From: Bordetella genomosp. 7
GTDB lineage: Bacteria; Pseudomonadota; Gammaproteobacteria; Burkholderiales; Burkholderiaceae_B
NCBI RefSeq assembly: GCF_002261265.1
Contig: NZ_NEVK01000007.1
Span: 186,001-250,000, forward strand
Reading direction: 5' to 3'
Length of the DNA: 64,000 nt
How positions within the stretch are numbered: position 1 is the stretch's first letter; every line of letters begins with the position of its first letter. Below are positions 44,701 through 53,054 of this stretch, one piece after another. The position numbers were made by a program, and so were the translations under genes. The notes below the pieces were generated by a model, which saw nothing but the letters and a program-made list of their open reading frames with translations, made no database searches and was not told the origin of the DNA.

Positions 44701-47189
44701 GTCAGCTCCATCGCCTGCGGGGCGGCATCCTGTTCTTGGGTGATATCGATCTCGAAACTGCATTGCTGGTCCGCCTGCTCGCCCCATTTCACGGTAAAAC
44801 GCGACGTACCCTGCAGGCCCGTCAGCCACGCGCGGCCCACGGGGCCGACGATGCCCTGCTGCGTTCCTTCGGCGTCATACACTGCCGCGCCAAAAGGCAG
44901 CACCTTGCCGCTTGCGTTCTTCAGCACCGCCAGCAAGGTGCGCCCCAATTGCGTGTCGAACTGGGCCACCACAATGGCCCCGCGGGTCGGCACCACCGTC
45001 TGCACGTTCTGTTTCAAGTGCGCTCCGTCAAGGCCGGCGCCGGCATCCAGCGATATGCGGTTCTCGCGATAAGGGCTGGCGTACGGCACCAGCGCCCTGC
45101 CCGCCGCATTGGTGCGTACGCCGGGCATCGCGTCTACCACGGCGCCGGCGGCGCCGGGCGCCTCGACGATGACCGCCGTCTCGCCCAGCGATTGCCCGAA
45201 CAGCAGCCCTTTGCCATCGGCCAGCACGGCCCCGCTGACGTCCAGGTACGTATTGGTTGCGCCGCCCGATGTTGCATGACTGGCCGTGGCCAGGCCCACA
45301 GGCATGGCATAGCTGAGCGACCCATAGCCTGTTGCGCCGTTATAGGCATTTGCGCCACGCGCCGCCCCGGCCTGCAGGGCGTAGCTCAGGGAATAATCGT
45401 CCAGCATCGCACCGCTGAGGTTGACGCTGTGACTCGAACCCTGCCGATCAGTACGGTTGAACGCATAGCTGGCAGTATGGTTGCCCGCCAGCGGAATACT
45501 GAAGTTCAGCATCAGCGTGGACTCACGTTGGCGCCACGCGCTGACGCTCTGGGCAAAAGTCACCGAATAGCCTATCCGCCCGATCGTGCTGGAATATCCC
45601 AATTGGGCGTAGCGCGCGTTGCGCGGCGCGTTGCGATACGCAATGCCGTAAAAATTGAGCGACAGCGATGCCCTGCCGCCCATCCGCTGCAACACCGACA
45701 ACTGGTACTCGTGCTGGCGGCGGAAATCGGCCCTGTCGGGATGCTCCCCGCGATCGCGCGCCGCGTCGTTCAGGCTGCGATAGCCTTCGGAGTTGTAGCG
45801 ATAGCTGGCCAGCGTGAAATCCGTGCCGCTGCCGGGAAACGACTTTGCATACTGAATGCGCGCGGCCGAACCCGTTATGCTGGCGCCTTGCGCATTGCGC
45901 GATCGAGATCCGGTCAGGTCTGCCGACACCGCCCCCAGATGCCTGAGATTCGCCGCCACGCCCGCCGCGCCGGACTGGTAGCCGCCTTGCGCCATCGTCC
46001 ACCCGCCATACGCAGTCAGGCCCAGCGGCAACCCATAAGCCAGCGCGGCCTGCGCCATCAAGGGGCGCGTCGCCGCATTGTTGTGGCGATGCTCACCCAG
46101 CATCAGGTTGTAGTTCCACACGCCCTCGCGCATCATCGTGGGCAGGGCCGAGAACGGTTGCAGATACTGCGTGCTGCGCCCGCCCAGTTCGTCCACCGTC
46201 ACTTCCAGGTCACCTCCGCCCGGGGTGGAGTACAGATCGTCGATCACAAACGGGCCGGCGGGCACGAACGTCGCATAGATCACCTGCCCGTTCTGCCGGA
46301 TGGTGACCTTGGCGCTGCTGGCCGCCACGCCCCGCACCACAGGTGCGTATCCGCGCTGGCTGTCTGGCAGCATGCCGTCGTCTGACCGTATCTGCAGGCC
46401 GCGAAAGCGCGCCGATTCGAATACCCGACCGTCGGTCGCGCTGTCGCCCATGCGCAACCGCCCGCGCCACGACGCGATATCGCGCTCGGCATACAGGTCG
46501 GCCCAATCCCACCTGGATGTACGGTCATCGGTGTAGTAATTGCCATTGCCGCGCAGGCGCCACGCGCCCAGGTTAAGCCCGTTGCGCAAATTGACATATA
46601 CCGTCTGGTTCTTGTACGTGAAGGGCCCGTCGCTTGACCGCGTACGGTTGTACGAAATTCGGTACGACGACCACATGGCGTTGGTGCCCGCGTCCCAGCG
46701 GTCTGGCGCAACCGCCCCGCGCGCCTTGCGGTCCAGTGCGGCCTGCGGGATCGAAACGTTCAGCACGTTGGCGCCTTCGTCATAAGACGCCTGCGCAGAC
46801 GGTATGGCCTGCAGCGTGCGCCCGCATGCGTCATCTTTCAATGACGCCAGCGCGGCAAAGGCATCGACCTTCACACCCAGTTCCCGCAGTGCGGATACCG
46901 ACAGGCAGGGCTCGGCATCTTCCTGGCCGGGCACGGGAACAAACTCGATGACGCGCACATCCACGAACTGCTCATTCAGGCGCAGCGTCACCGAACGCGG
47001 GCCCGGCAACACCCGGCTGGCGTGCGCGAACACCGACAGATCCACATGCTCGGCCTGCCCGGGCGCGCGGTACAGGAAGCTGCTGTCGAACACCGCCGCC
47101 TCGTCGCGCTGGCCGGCGGCACAGGCAAGCGCGGCACATGCCAGCGTCGCACCGCCGGCCCATGCCGGCATGCCAACCCGCCTATTCAT
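44688..47189 (-). CDS. Fimbrial outer-membrane usher protein (FimD/PapC family)
   Basis: The 833-residue protein has a signal peptide, an N-terminal chaperone-binding domain (about 25-140), a 24-strand barrel with a plug (GRSTQYLQPFSALPTMMREG near 340, QRGYAPVVRGVA near 270), and C-terminal domains rich in Gly/Ala. It secretes and assembles the fimbrial subunits of the operon. The gene starts five bases after the chaperone stop. Confidence 0.95.
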   Translation of the reverse strand: MNRRVGMPAWAGGATLACAALACAAGQRDEAAVFDSSFLYRAPGQAEHVDLSVFAHASRVLPGPRSVTLRLNEQFVDVRVIEFVPVPGQEDAEPCLSVSALRELGVKVDAFAALASLKDDACGRTLQAIPSAQASYDEGANVLNVSIPQAALDRKARGAVAPDRWDAGTNAMWSSYRISYNRTRSSDGPFTYKNQTVYVNLRNGLNLGAWRLRGNGNYYTDDRTSRWDWADLYAERDIASWRGRLRMGDSATDGRVFESARFRGLQIRSDDGMLPDSQRGYAPVVRGVAASSAKVTIRQNGQVIYATFVPAGPFVIDDLYSTPGGGDLEVTVDELGGRSTQYLQPFSALPTMMREGVWNYNLMLGEHRHNNAATRPLMAQAALAYGLPLGLTAYGGWTMAQGGYQSGAAGVAANLRHLGAVSADLTGSRSRNAQGASITGSAARIQYAKSFPGSGTDFTLASYRYNSEGYRSLNDAARDRGEHPDRADFRRQHEYQLSVLQRMGGRASLSLNFYGIAYRNAPRNARYAQLGYSSTIGRIGYSVTFAQSVSAWRQRESTLMLNFSIPLAGNHTASYAFNRTDRQGSSHSVNLSGAMLDDYSLSYALQAGAARGANAYNGATGYGSLSYAMPVGLATASHATSGGATNTYLDVSGAVLADGKGLLFGQSLGETAVIVEAPGAAGAVVDAMPGVRTNAAGRALVPYASPYRENRISLDAGAGLDGAHLKQNVQTVVPTRGAIVVAQFDTQLGRTLLAVLKNASGKVLPFGAAVYDAEGTQQGIVGPVGRAWLTGLQGTSRFTVKWGEQADQQCSFEIDITQEQDAAPQAMELTCLS

Positions 47190-47194
47190 GTCGG

Positions 47195-47914
47195 TCAGCG
47201 CGCCGGCGTGGCCGGCGTCACCGTGGCAGCAGGCCAGGCCTCGACGACGCCATAATCATTGACGACGTGGGCGATGACCTGCGTGGTGTCCGTGGCCGGA
47301 CAGCGGCTCAGCGCTACCGCCGTCGTGGCCAGGGGCAAGGCAACCACGGTGCGGCCGAAATCTGCGGCTTCACCCGCAATCTCGATGCGGGCGAAGTTGA
47401 TGGTATAGGCCGACTGGTTGTGCAGCATCAGCCGGCACGCGCCGCCGTCGCGCCCCAGGCGCCATTGCAGCAGCTCGGGCCCGCGTGGCTGCTTCAGCAC
47501 GGACGCGGGGCGGTAGAACAGCTTGATGCGCGTATGCATGGCCAGCGACAAAGTGTTGTCGGCTGCGTTTTTCTTCTGCGGGATCTCCAGCACATTGATC
47601 CAGTAGTACGATTCGCGGTCCTGCGGCATGCCCTCGCCCACCCGGGTGATGGTCAGGCGCCGCTCCACGCCCGCGTCGAACCGGCTCAGCGGCGGCGTAA
47701 TGAAGAATGGCGTTTCCATTTCTTCGGCGGCGCCGTCTATCCATGCCTGGACCACATACGGCTCGGCCACGATGTTCTTGGCGAACACCGAAACATGCTT
47801 CTGTTCGTGGTTCATGATGACGCGCGTGCTCGACAACTGAATGCCGGCCTGCACCGCGCCCGTGCTGCACAAGAGCAAGGCAGCCAGGCACATGCGTCGG
47901 ATCGAGGTATTCAT
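47195..47914 (-). CDS. Periplasmic fimbrial chaperone (PapD family)
   Basis: The 239-residue protein has a signal peptide (cut near AVQAG) and the two Ig-like domains of the family. The G1 strand reads YYWINVLEIPQKK near 120, matching the WxNxxxIP signature, and RIKLFYRPASVLKQP near 148 matches the IKxFYRP motif. It folds and carries pilin subunits to the usher. It is followed by the usher gene with a 5-base gap and preceded by a 224-base gap after the pilin gene. Confidence 0.95.
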   Translation of the reverse strand: MNTSIRRMCLAALLLCSTGAVQAGIQLSSTRVIMNHEQKHVSVFAKNIVAEPYVVQAWIDGAAEEMETPFFITPPLSRFDAGVERRLTITRVGEGMPQDRESYYWINVLEIPQKKNAADNTLSLAMHTRIKLFYRPASVLKQPRGPELLQWRLGRDGGACRLMLHNQSAYTINFARIEIAGEAADFGRTVVALPLATTAVALSRCPATDTTQVIAHVVNDYGVVEAWPAATVTPATPAR

Positions 47915-48055
47915 TTACAAAGCTTCTAACGGCCAGATCTGCGCCGGCCCAGGTACCTTGGCCAACGCTGCGGCATGCACGCCGCCAGATCGGGGGTTCG
48001 TGGGCGGCCCGCCCGACATCGGGGGCAGACGGCCGGCTTGGCCCGGGCGTGGGGC

Positions 48056-48076
48056 GGCGGCCGCGTAGCGGCCGCC
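48056..48076 (-). terminator. Perfect hairpin between pilin and chaperone genes
   Basis: GGCGGCCGC and GCGGCCGCC pair perfectly over nine bases around a three-base loop, 63 bases downstream of the pilin stop. No T run follows on the minus strand. It fits an attenuator or message-stabilising hairpin that keeps pilin abundant and chaperone/usher low. Confidence 0.5.
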
Positions 48077-48138
48077 ATCAGTGCGAACTTCGTGCGCGGC
48101 AAAGCCAGTCTTGTGAACCGGCCCGCCGATGCGGCGGA

Positions 48139-48669
48139 TCAGGAGTAGTCCACCTGGAACACCGCCCGGGCGTTGGCGCTACCGGCCGTCACCGGGTAGG
48201 CCGTGGCTTCGTAGAAGGCCTTGAACCGCAGTTCGTTGGTGCCGTCGATCAGGAGGTAGTCGCTGGCGGCGCCGCCCACCACGATGTCGGTGCCGGCGGC
48301 CGTGGCCAACCCCACCGCCACGCCCTGGGCGCCCATGCCGTTTTCCAGGCTGAGCAGGCGGCCGGAAATGACGCTGCCCGCCGCAGGGCTGAACGAAATC
48401 GATGCGGTGTCTGCAATAGTGGTGTCACAGCCGATAAGCTTGATGACGAACTCGGTTTGCGGCCCGCGGTCGCCAACGGCTGCGAACATGGTGGCCGGTA
48501 CGCTGCCCATGGCAACGGTCATGGCCGCGCCATCCTGGCCGCCGCCGATGGCGCATGCCGCGTTGGTAATTTCGCCGATGAACGAGATGTTTCCCGTGTC
48601 GGCGGCCGCAGTGCCCGCCAGAGCGGCCAGTACGCCAGAAGCCACCACCGTAAGTAAAGTCTTTTTCAT
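48139..48669 (-). CDS. Major fimbrial subunit
   Basis: The 176-residue pilin has a signal peptide (MKKTLLTVVASGVLAALAG, cut near TAAA), a Cys pair (ITNAACAIGG and IKLIGCDTT) that forms the pilin disulfide, and ends in the donor-strand signature ARAVFQVDYS with the penultimate tyrosine. It should be polymerised by the usher. The ATG at 48669 overlaps by four bases the stop of an upstream hypothetical ORF. Confidence 0.93.
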   Translation of the reverse strand: MKKTLLTVVASGVLAALAGTAAADTGNISFIGEITNAACAIGGGQDGAAMTVAMGSVPATMFAAVGDRGPQTEFVIKLIGCDTTIADTASISFSPAAGSVISGRLLSLENGMGAQGVAVGLATAAGTDIVVGGAASDYLLIDGTNELRFKAFYEATAYPVTAGSANARAVFQVDYS

Positions 48670-49112
48670 GATTGTCGATTGAACTGATTAAAAGGACGCC
48701 AGGGTGTGGACCTTGCACCGATTGCCCGCCGAGGCGCGGATGTAGCCGCCGACACCACCTTGCATGCCGACACGGCCAGGCCCAGCAGCCAGTTGGCGGG
48801 CCAGAAGATGCAGCGATGCACCATCCATCCCCGCCAGTGGCGCCTGCACCGCAGGCCCCCCTGGAATGCCATATCGGCCGACATCCATCGCACGGCCGTG
48901 GCCAGCATGCGGGCCAGCCCGGCATGCTGTCGCATCAGCCGCAAACAGGGCAGCGCCCACAGGCGATAGCCCTGGTAGGTGATTCGACAGAAGCGCGCCT
49001 TGCAATAGCGTGCGTCGATAAGCCAGGTGTCGAAAGACACCAGGCCCTGGCGGCGCAACTCGTTGCAGACGACCTTCTCGTTGAAGTCCACCCATATTCC
49101 TAGTTTGCTCAT
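48666..49112 (-). CDS. Hypothetical protein coupled to the pilin gene
   Basis: The 148-residue frame starts MSKLGIWVDFNEKVVCNELR and has an Arg/Cys/Trp-rich composition (RYCKARFCRITYQGYRLWALP). Its stop overlaps the pilin start in ATGA. No family is recognised and there is no clear signal or ribosome site. The end of the frame is low in apparent selection, so it may be a relic or non-coding. The four-base overlap and moderate codon use support a real, coupled gene. Confidence 0.4.
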   Translation of the reverse strand: MSKLGIWVDFNEKVVCNELRRQGLVSFDTWLIDARYCKARFCRITYQGYRLWALPCLRLMRQHAGLARMLATAVRWMSADMAFQGGLRCRRHWRGWMVHRCIFWPANWLLGLAVSACKVVSAATSAPRRAIGARSTPWRPFNQFNRQS

Positions 49113-49338
49113 GCAGGCGATCAGTAAACAGGTCCACGCTGAAACGGCAAACTGCCGTTACTGTCTTCCATGAAGAAAGCAACGGCATGGTAGGGTCGGT
49201 ACGCGGTTATGAATTTGACCTATTGCAAAAGCGCCGAAATATGCGCCGCAATCCTAGGGCAACCGTCGCAGCCTGGCGAATACTTCTGATACAGTCAGAG
49301 AATTTTTTCCTGTTTCTGCATCGTTTGCATTAATTGCT
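49113..49338. promoter_or_regulatory. Upstream region of the fimbrial operon, with palindrome
   Basis: This gap precedes the fimbrial unit and follows the MFS gene stop. It contains AACGGCA, AAC, TGCCGTT at 49143-49159, a seven-base inverted repeat, and an A/T-rich stretch near 49290-49335. No long C tract of the kind that makes Bordetella fim promoters phase-variable is present, so switching by that mechanism is unlikely. Confidence 0.35.
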
Positions 49339-50922
49339 TCACGACGCCGAGCCTGCCCGAACAGAAGCGCTGGGCGTTATCGAACGCAATGTCATCGCGG
49401 CAACGGCGGCCAGTATCGCCACACTCACAGTGCTGAAATAAGCCGCCGCCTGCAGCCCGTCGACAAACGCGCCGCGCGCCTGTTCGAGCAGGCCCGCGGG
49501 AAGCTGCGGCGCCACAGATGCCGCGGCCCAGAGGCTATCGGCCAGCGCGTCGCGAACGTCCATGGGCAGATGCGCCGGCACGCTGTCGGCCATGCCGCCC
49601 CGGTAAACCGCAACGGCAACGCTGCCCAATAGCGCAATGCCCAGAGATATCCCCAGGTCCTGCGCCATTTCAGTCATGGCCGAAGCCGATCCCGCTTTGT
49701 CGGCGGGGGCGGCATGCACGACCAGTTCGGTTCCCAGCGCGGCTATCGTGCCATTGCCCAGGTAGGCCAGCGCCAGCGCGGCGACGGCCGGCATCGCCCC
49801 CGAGCCGCCGCTGTCTACCATCGCGAGCATCAGGTATCCGGCCGCCGAGAGCGCGAGCGCCCCGGCCACCACCAGGCCCGGGCGTATCACGCGGGCCGCG
49901 AACGGCGCGCCGACACCGCCCACGACCATGGCCAGGGCCGCCGCACCCATCCACAAGCCGGCGGCAGAGGGCGTATACCCGGCCACCAGCTGCAGATACT
50001 GGGCGGTGAGCAACATGGCGCCTCCTACGGACACCAGCCCCAACAACAGCACCAGCAAGGCAACGCGGAACCCGCGATTCGCAAACAGGCCGAGATCCAG
50101 CAACGGATCGGCCAGCCGCCGCTGGCGCCTGACAAACACCCAGCCGCACAGCACACCCAGCAACACGGCGACAGCGGCCTGATGCGCATAGCCGGACTTG
50201 GCGATCAACTTGATGCCATACACAATGGGCAGCATGGCGCCCAGCGACAAAGCCACGCTGGGCAGGTCCAGGCGCTCGCGGTGCGGCGCGCGGTATTCGG
50301 GCAACAAAAAGGGCCCCAGGATCAGCAGCACGCCGACTATGGGCACCGCAATCAGAAACGCCGCGCCCCACCAATACCATTCCAGGATCAGGCCGCCCAC
50401 CATCGGCCCGGCAGCCGACCCCACTCCCCACATCGTGGCCCATATGCCGATACCAACGGCGCGCTGCTTCGGGTCGGTGAAGAGGTTACTGATCAGCGCC
50501 AGCGTCGATGGCATCAGCGTGGCGCCGGCCACGCCCAGGGCCGCTCGCGCCGTGATCAACATATTGGCGCTGGTCGAGAATGCGGCGGCCACCGACGCCA
50601 GGGCAAACGCCGCGGCGCCTATCAACAACAGTTTTCGGCGGCCGATGCGATCTCCCAGCGTGCCCATCGTGATCAGAAAGCCGGCAATCAAAAAGCCATA
50701 GGCATCCATGATCCACAAAGCCTGCGTGCTGCTGGCCTGCAAGTCCGCCGCCAGGGCAGGCAAAGTCAGGTGCAGCATGGTCAGGTCCAGCCCCAGCATG
50801 ATGGTGGGCAGCGACAACAATGCCAGTCCGGCCCATGCGCGGGCATCGGCCAGTTGGGGAACCGTCGGCGGTCTATGCACAGAGGCGGCGCCTGCCGCGG
50901 CGAGTTGGCGATCTTGGTTCAT
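49339..50922 (-). CDS. MFS drug exporter, DHA2 (14-TM, EmrB/QacA) family
   Basis: The 527-residue protein has about 14 hydrophobic helices. Motif A-like GTLGDRIGRRKLLLIG occurs near residue 88, and AFSTSANMLITARAALGVAGATLMPSTLALISN near 110-150 is the DHA2 motif C region. It most likely exports hydrophobic cations or antiseptics using proton motive force. The divergent XRE-family regulator lies 91 bases away and may control it. Confidence 0.93.
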   Translation of the reverse strand: MNQDRQLAAAGAASVHRPPTVPQLADARAWAGLALLSLPTIMLGLDLTMLHLTLPALAADLQASSTQALWIMDAYGFLIAGFLITMGTLGDRIGRRKLLLIGAAAFALASVAAAFSTSANMLITARAALGVAGATLMPSTLALISNLFTDPKQRAVGIGIWATMWGVGSAAGPMVGGLILEWYWWGAAFLIAVPIVGVLLILGPFLLPEYRAPHRERLDLPSVALSLGAMLPIVYGIKLIAKSGYAHQAAVAVLLGVLCGWVFVRRQRRLADPLLDLGLFANRGFRVALLVLLLGLVSVGGAMLLTAQYLQLVAGYTPSAAGLWMGAAALAMVVGGVGAPFAARVIRPGLVVAGALALSAAGYLMLAMVDSGGSGAMPAVAALALAYLGNGTIAALGTELVVHAAPADKAGSASAMTEMAQDLGISLGIALLGSVAVAVYRGGMADSVPAHLPMDVRDALADSLWAAASVAPQLPAGLLEQARGAFVDGLQAAAYFSTVSVAILAAVAAMTLRSITPSASVRAGSAS

Positions 50923-50979
50923 GAAAATGGCCTGCTGGTCGAGTTCGATTGCGGGGTTGCCATCTTCAATGCAATATCG

Positions 50980-51008
50980 TCCTATGACAATTTAAGCGTT
51001 TATCCTAT
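50980..51008. promoter_or_regulatory. Direct repeat TCCTAT in the MFS/regulator divergent gap
   Basis: TCCTAT occurs at 50980-50985 and 51003-51008, 23 bases start to start, just before the start of the XRE gene. It lies in the 91-base divergent intergenic region and is a candidate operator for the adjacent regulator. The spacing is about two helical turns. Confidence 0.35.
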
Positions 51009-51013
51009 TACTG

Positions 51014-51820
51014 ATGGCAACACACATGCGCGACCGCAGCCTTGATCGCACCCGTTCCGACCTGTCCGAGTTCCTCGTGCGCCATCGCAGGCGGCTGGCC
51101 CCGGCGGATGTAGGGCTGCCCGCCACCGAGCGCCGCCGCACCCCCGGCCTGCGGCGCGAAGAAGTCGCCGCGCTGGCAGGCGTGGGCCTTACCTGGTACA
51201 CCTGGTTCGAGCAAGGGCGCGACATCCGGGTGTCGGAAAAATTCCTGCTAAGGGTGTCCCACGCACTCAAGCTGAACGATGCCGAATGCAGCCATCTGTT
51301 TTTACTGGCGCACCGACGCCCGCCGCCGCCAGAGGCGCATCAACGCCTGACGGTCAGCCCCGCGATCCAGCAACTGCTCGATGACTTGCCCAGGCCTGCC
51401 TATGTGCAGAACCTGCGTTGGGACGTGGTGGCGTGGAACGCTTGCGCCGATAGGGTCTTTGCGCTCGCCGGCCGGCCCGCCGGCGACTGCAATCTGCTGC
51501 GCATGTTCTTCGCCGACCCCGCAATGCGGCCGCGCCTGCCAGCCTGGCACGAGGATGCGCCAGGGCTGCTTGCTCAATTCCGCTATGACCTCGCCGTAGC
51601 GCCGGACGACCCGGCCATGCTGGCCCTGATCGACGACTTGAAACAGATGTCGCCGGGCTTCCGGCAATGCTGGGACACGGCAGCCCAGCATCCCGCCCGC
51701 CGCGGCATTGCGTCAATCATCGATACGCAAGGCGAGCCTTATCAGTACCACCACGAGACGCTGGTAGTGGATGAACATCGGCATCTGAAGCTGGTGGTGT
51801 ATTTCCCGGCCATGGCGTGA
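51014..51820 (+). CDS. XRE-family transcriptional regulator with MmyB-like C-terminal domain
   Basis: The 268-residue protein has an N-terminal helix-turn-helix (about 15-90) with ERRRTPGLRREEVAALAGVG followed by LTWYTWFEQGRDI, the typical MmyB-like opening. The C-terminal ligand-binding domain (about 110-265) has WDVVAWNACADRVF and FFADPAMR. It is divergent from the DHA2 exporter, so a role as its regulator is likely. Confidence 0.9.
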   Translation: MATHMRDRSLDRTRSDLSEFLVRHRRRLAPADVGLPATERRRTPGLRREEVAALAGVGLTWYTWFEQGRDIRVSEKFLLRVSHALKLNDAECSHLFLLAHRRPPPPEAHQRLTVSPAIQQLLDDLPRPAYVQNLRWDVVAWNACADRVFALAGRPAGDCNLLRMFFADPAMRPRLPAWHEDAPGLLAQFRYDLAVAPDDPAMLALIDDLKQMSPGFRQCWDTAAQHPARRGIASIIDTQGEPYQYHHETLVVDEHRHLKLVVYFPAMA

Positions 51821-51946
51821 CGCCCCGCATGGCCCAGTCCATATTGCATATCTTGGCCCTTGGTAATGCGTCATGGCGCGCCTACCATACGGTTGCCCGC
51901 CGGATCGCCGGCGGCGCAGCCGGAGCAGTCATCCAGGGAGCCATCG

Positions 51947-52393
51947 TTGAACGTATCGGTACTGCGGCATGCCCGCACGCCAGCAGAGGTTGAAGCCTGC
52001 TTTCCGGTAATGCAGCAATTGCGTCCGCATCTGCAAACCCCCGCGGATCTCCTGGCGCGCGTACGCCGCATGGCAGGCGAGCATTACCAGATACTGTGCG
52101 TGTGGCAACACGATGCCGTTATTGCGGCGGCCGGATACCGCCTGCAAGAAAACCTGATCTATGGCCGGTTCCTGTACGTAGACGACCTGGTTACTCGCGA
52201 TGACCAGCGTGGCCAGGGCCACGGCGCGCGGCTGCTCGATGAACTGGCACACATCGCCGAACAAGAAAACTGCGCGAAACTGGTGCTTGATACCGGCCTG
52301 TCCAACGCGCTGGCCCAACGCTTCTATTTCCGCCAGGGCCTGCTGTCCGGCGCCATGCGGTTCTCAAGTCCGATCAACAAGGAACCCATTTGA
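51947..52393 (+). CDS. GNAT-family N-acetyltransferase
   Basis: The 148-residue protein carries the acetyl-CoA binding loop RDDQRGQGHGARLLDEL (about 87-103), where the QxxGxG/A pattern is conserved, then the C-terminal motif B CAKLVLDTGLSNALAQRFY. The TTG at 51947 with GGGAG six bases ahead was chosen over the upstream ATG at 51860, which adds an unconserved Pro/Ser-rich tail. The substrate is unknown. It overlaps the next flavodoxin-like gene by four bases. Confidence 0.82.
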   Translation: MNVSVLRHARTPAEVEACFPVMQQLRPHLQTPADLLARVRRMAGEHYQILCVWQHDAVIAAAGYRLQENLIYGRFLYVDDLVTRDDQRGQGHGARLLDELAHIAEQENCAKLVLDTGLSNALAQRFYFRQGLLSGAMRFSSPINKEPI

Positions 52394-53040
52394 AATCCAT
52401 TCTACGCATCACCAGCAGCCCGCGTGGGCATCAGTCCGAAAGTTACCGCCTTTCCCAGGCCGTCGTTGAACGCCTTATCGCGCAATACCCCGCAGCCAGG
52501 CTGATCGAACGTCCGCTTGCGGGAGCCGGCGCCGGGCACGTGGATGAAGATTATGCCGACGTGCTGGGCGGCTTCGCAGCGCCTGCTGGCAAAGACCACT
52601 TGGGTACGCTGGCGGCATCGGAACAGATGATCCGCGAACTGGAAGAAACCGACTGCCTGGTCATCGGCACCCCCATGCACAACTACACCGTGCCTTCCAA
52701 CCTGAAGGCCTGGATCGACCATGTCGTCCGGGTGTATCGCAGCTTCCAGCCCACGCGGCAAGGAAAGATCGGCACGCTGCACGACCGGCCCACTTTCGTG
52801 GCGGTTGCATCGGGCGGCACCTACGCGGACGAGCCGCCGCGCCAGCCCGACTTCCTGACGCCCTACCTGACAGCGGTGCTGAACACCATCGGCATTCGCG
52901 ACATTACTTTCTTCTCTGTACAGGGCACCGCCGCAGACCCCGATAAAGTCAGAGCGGCACGAAGCTGCGCCATCGCATCCATAGACGCCCATTTCCACGC
53001 AAGTACTGTGCAGCGCGGCGCCGAGATACCAGCCCTATAA
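52390..53040 (+). CDS. NAD(P)H-dependent flavin reductase, azoreductase/quinone reductase type
   Basis: The 216-residue protein has the flavodoxin-like fold of AzoR/NQO-type enzymes: SSPRGHQSESYRLSQAV near the N terminus binds FMN phosphate, GTPMHNYTVPSNLKAWIDHV (about 92-112) is the flavin-edge loop, and FVAVASGGTYAD follows. It reduces quinones or azo compounds by two electrons. A TTG start overlaps the GNAT stop, so both are co-translated. The MocR-type gene follows after 14 bases. Confidence 0.87.
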   Translation: MKSILRITSSPRGHQSESYRLSQAVVERLIAQYPAARLIERPLAGAGAGHVDEDYADVLGGFAAPAGKDHLGTLAASEQMIRELEETDCLVIGTPMHNYTVPSNLKAWIDHVVRVYRSFQPTRQGKIGTLHDRPTFVAVASGGTYADEPPRQPDFLTPYLTAVLNTIGIRDITFFSVQGTAADPDKVRAARSCAIASIDAHFHASTVQRGAEIPAL

Positions 53041-53054
53041 TTTCCCGGCACCGT

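Noticed and set aside
49113-49338. Phase-variable fimbrial promoter with a poly-C tract
   Set aside because: No long homopolymer C or G run is present upstream of the pilin gene or the hypothetical ORF.
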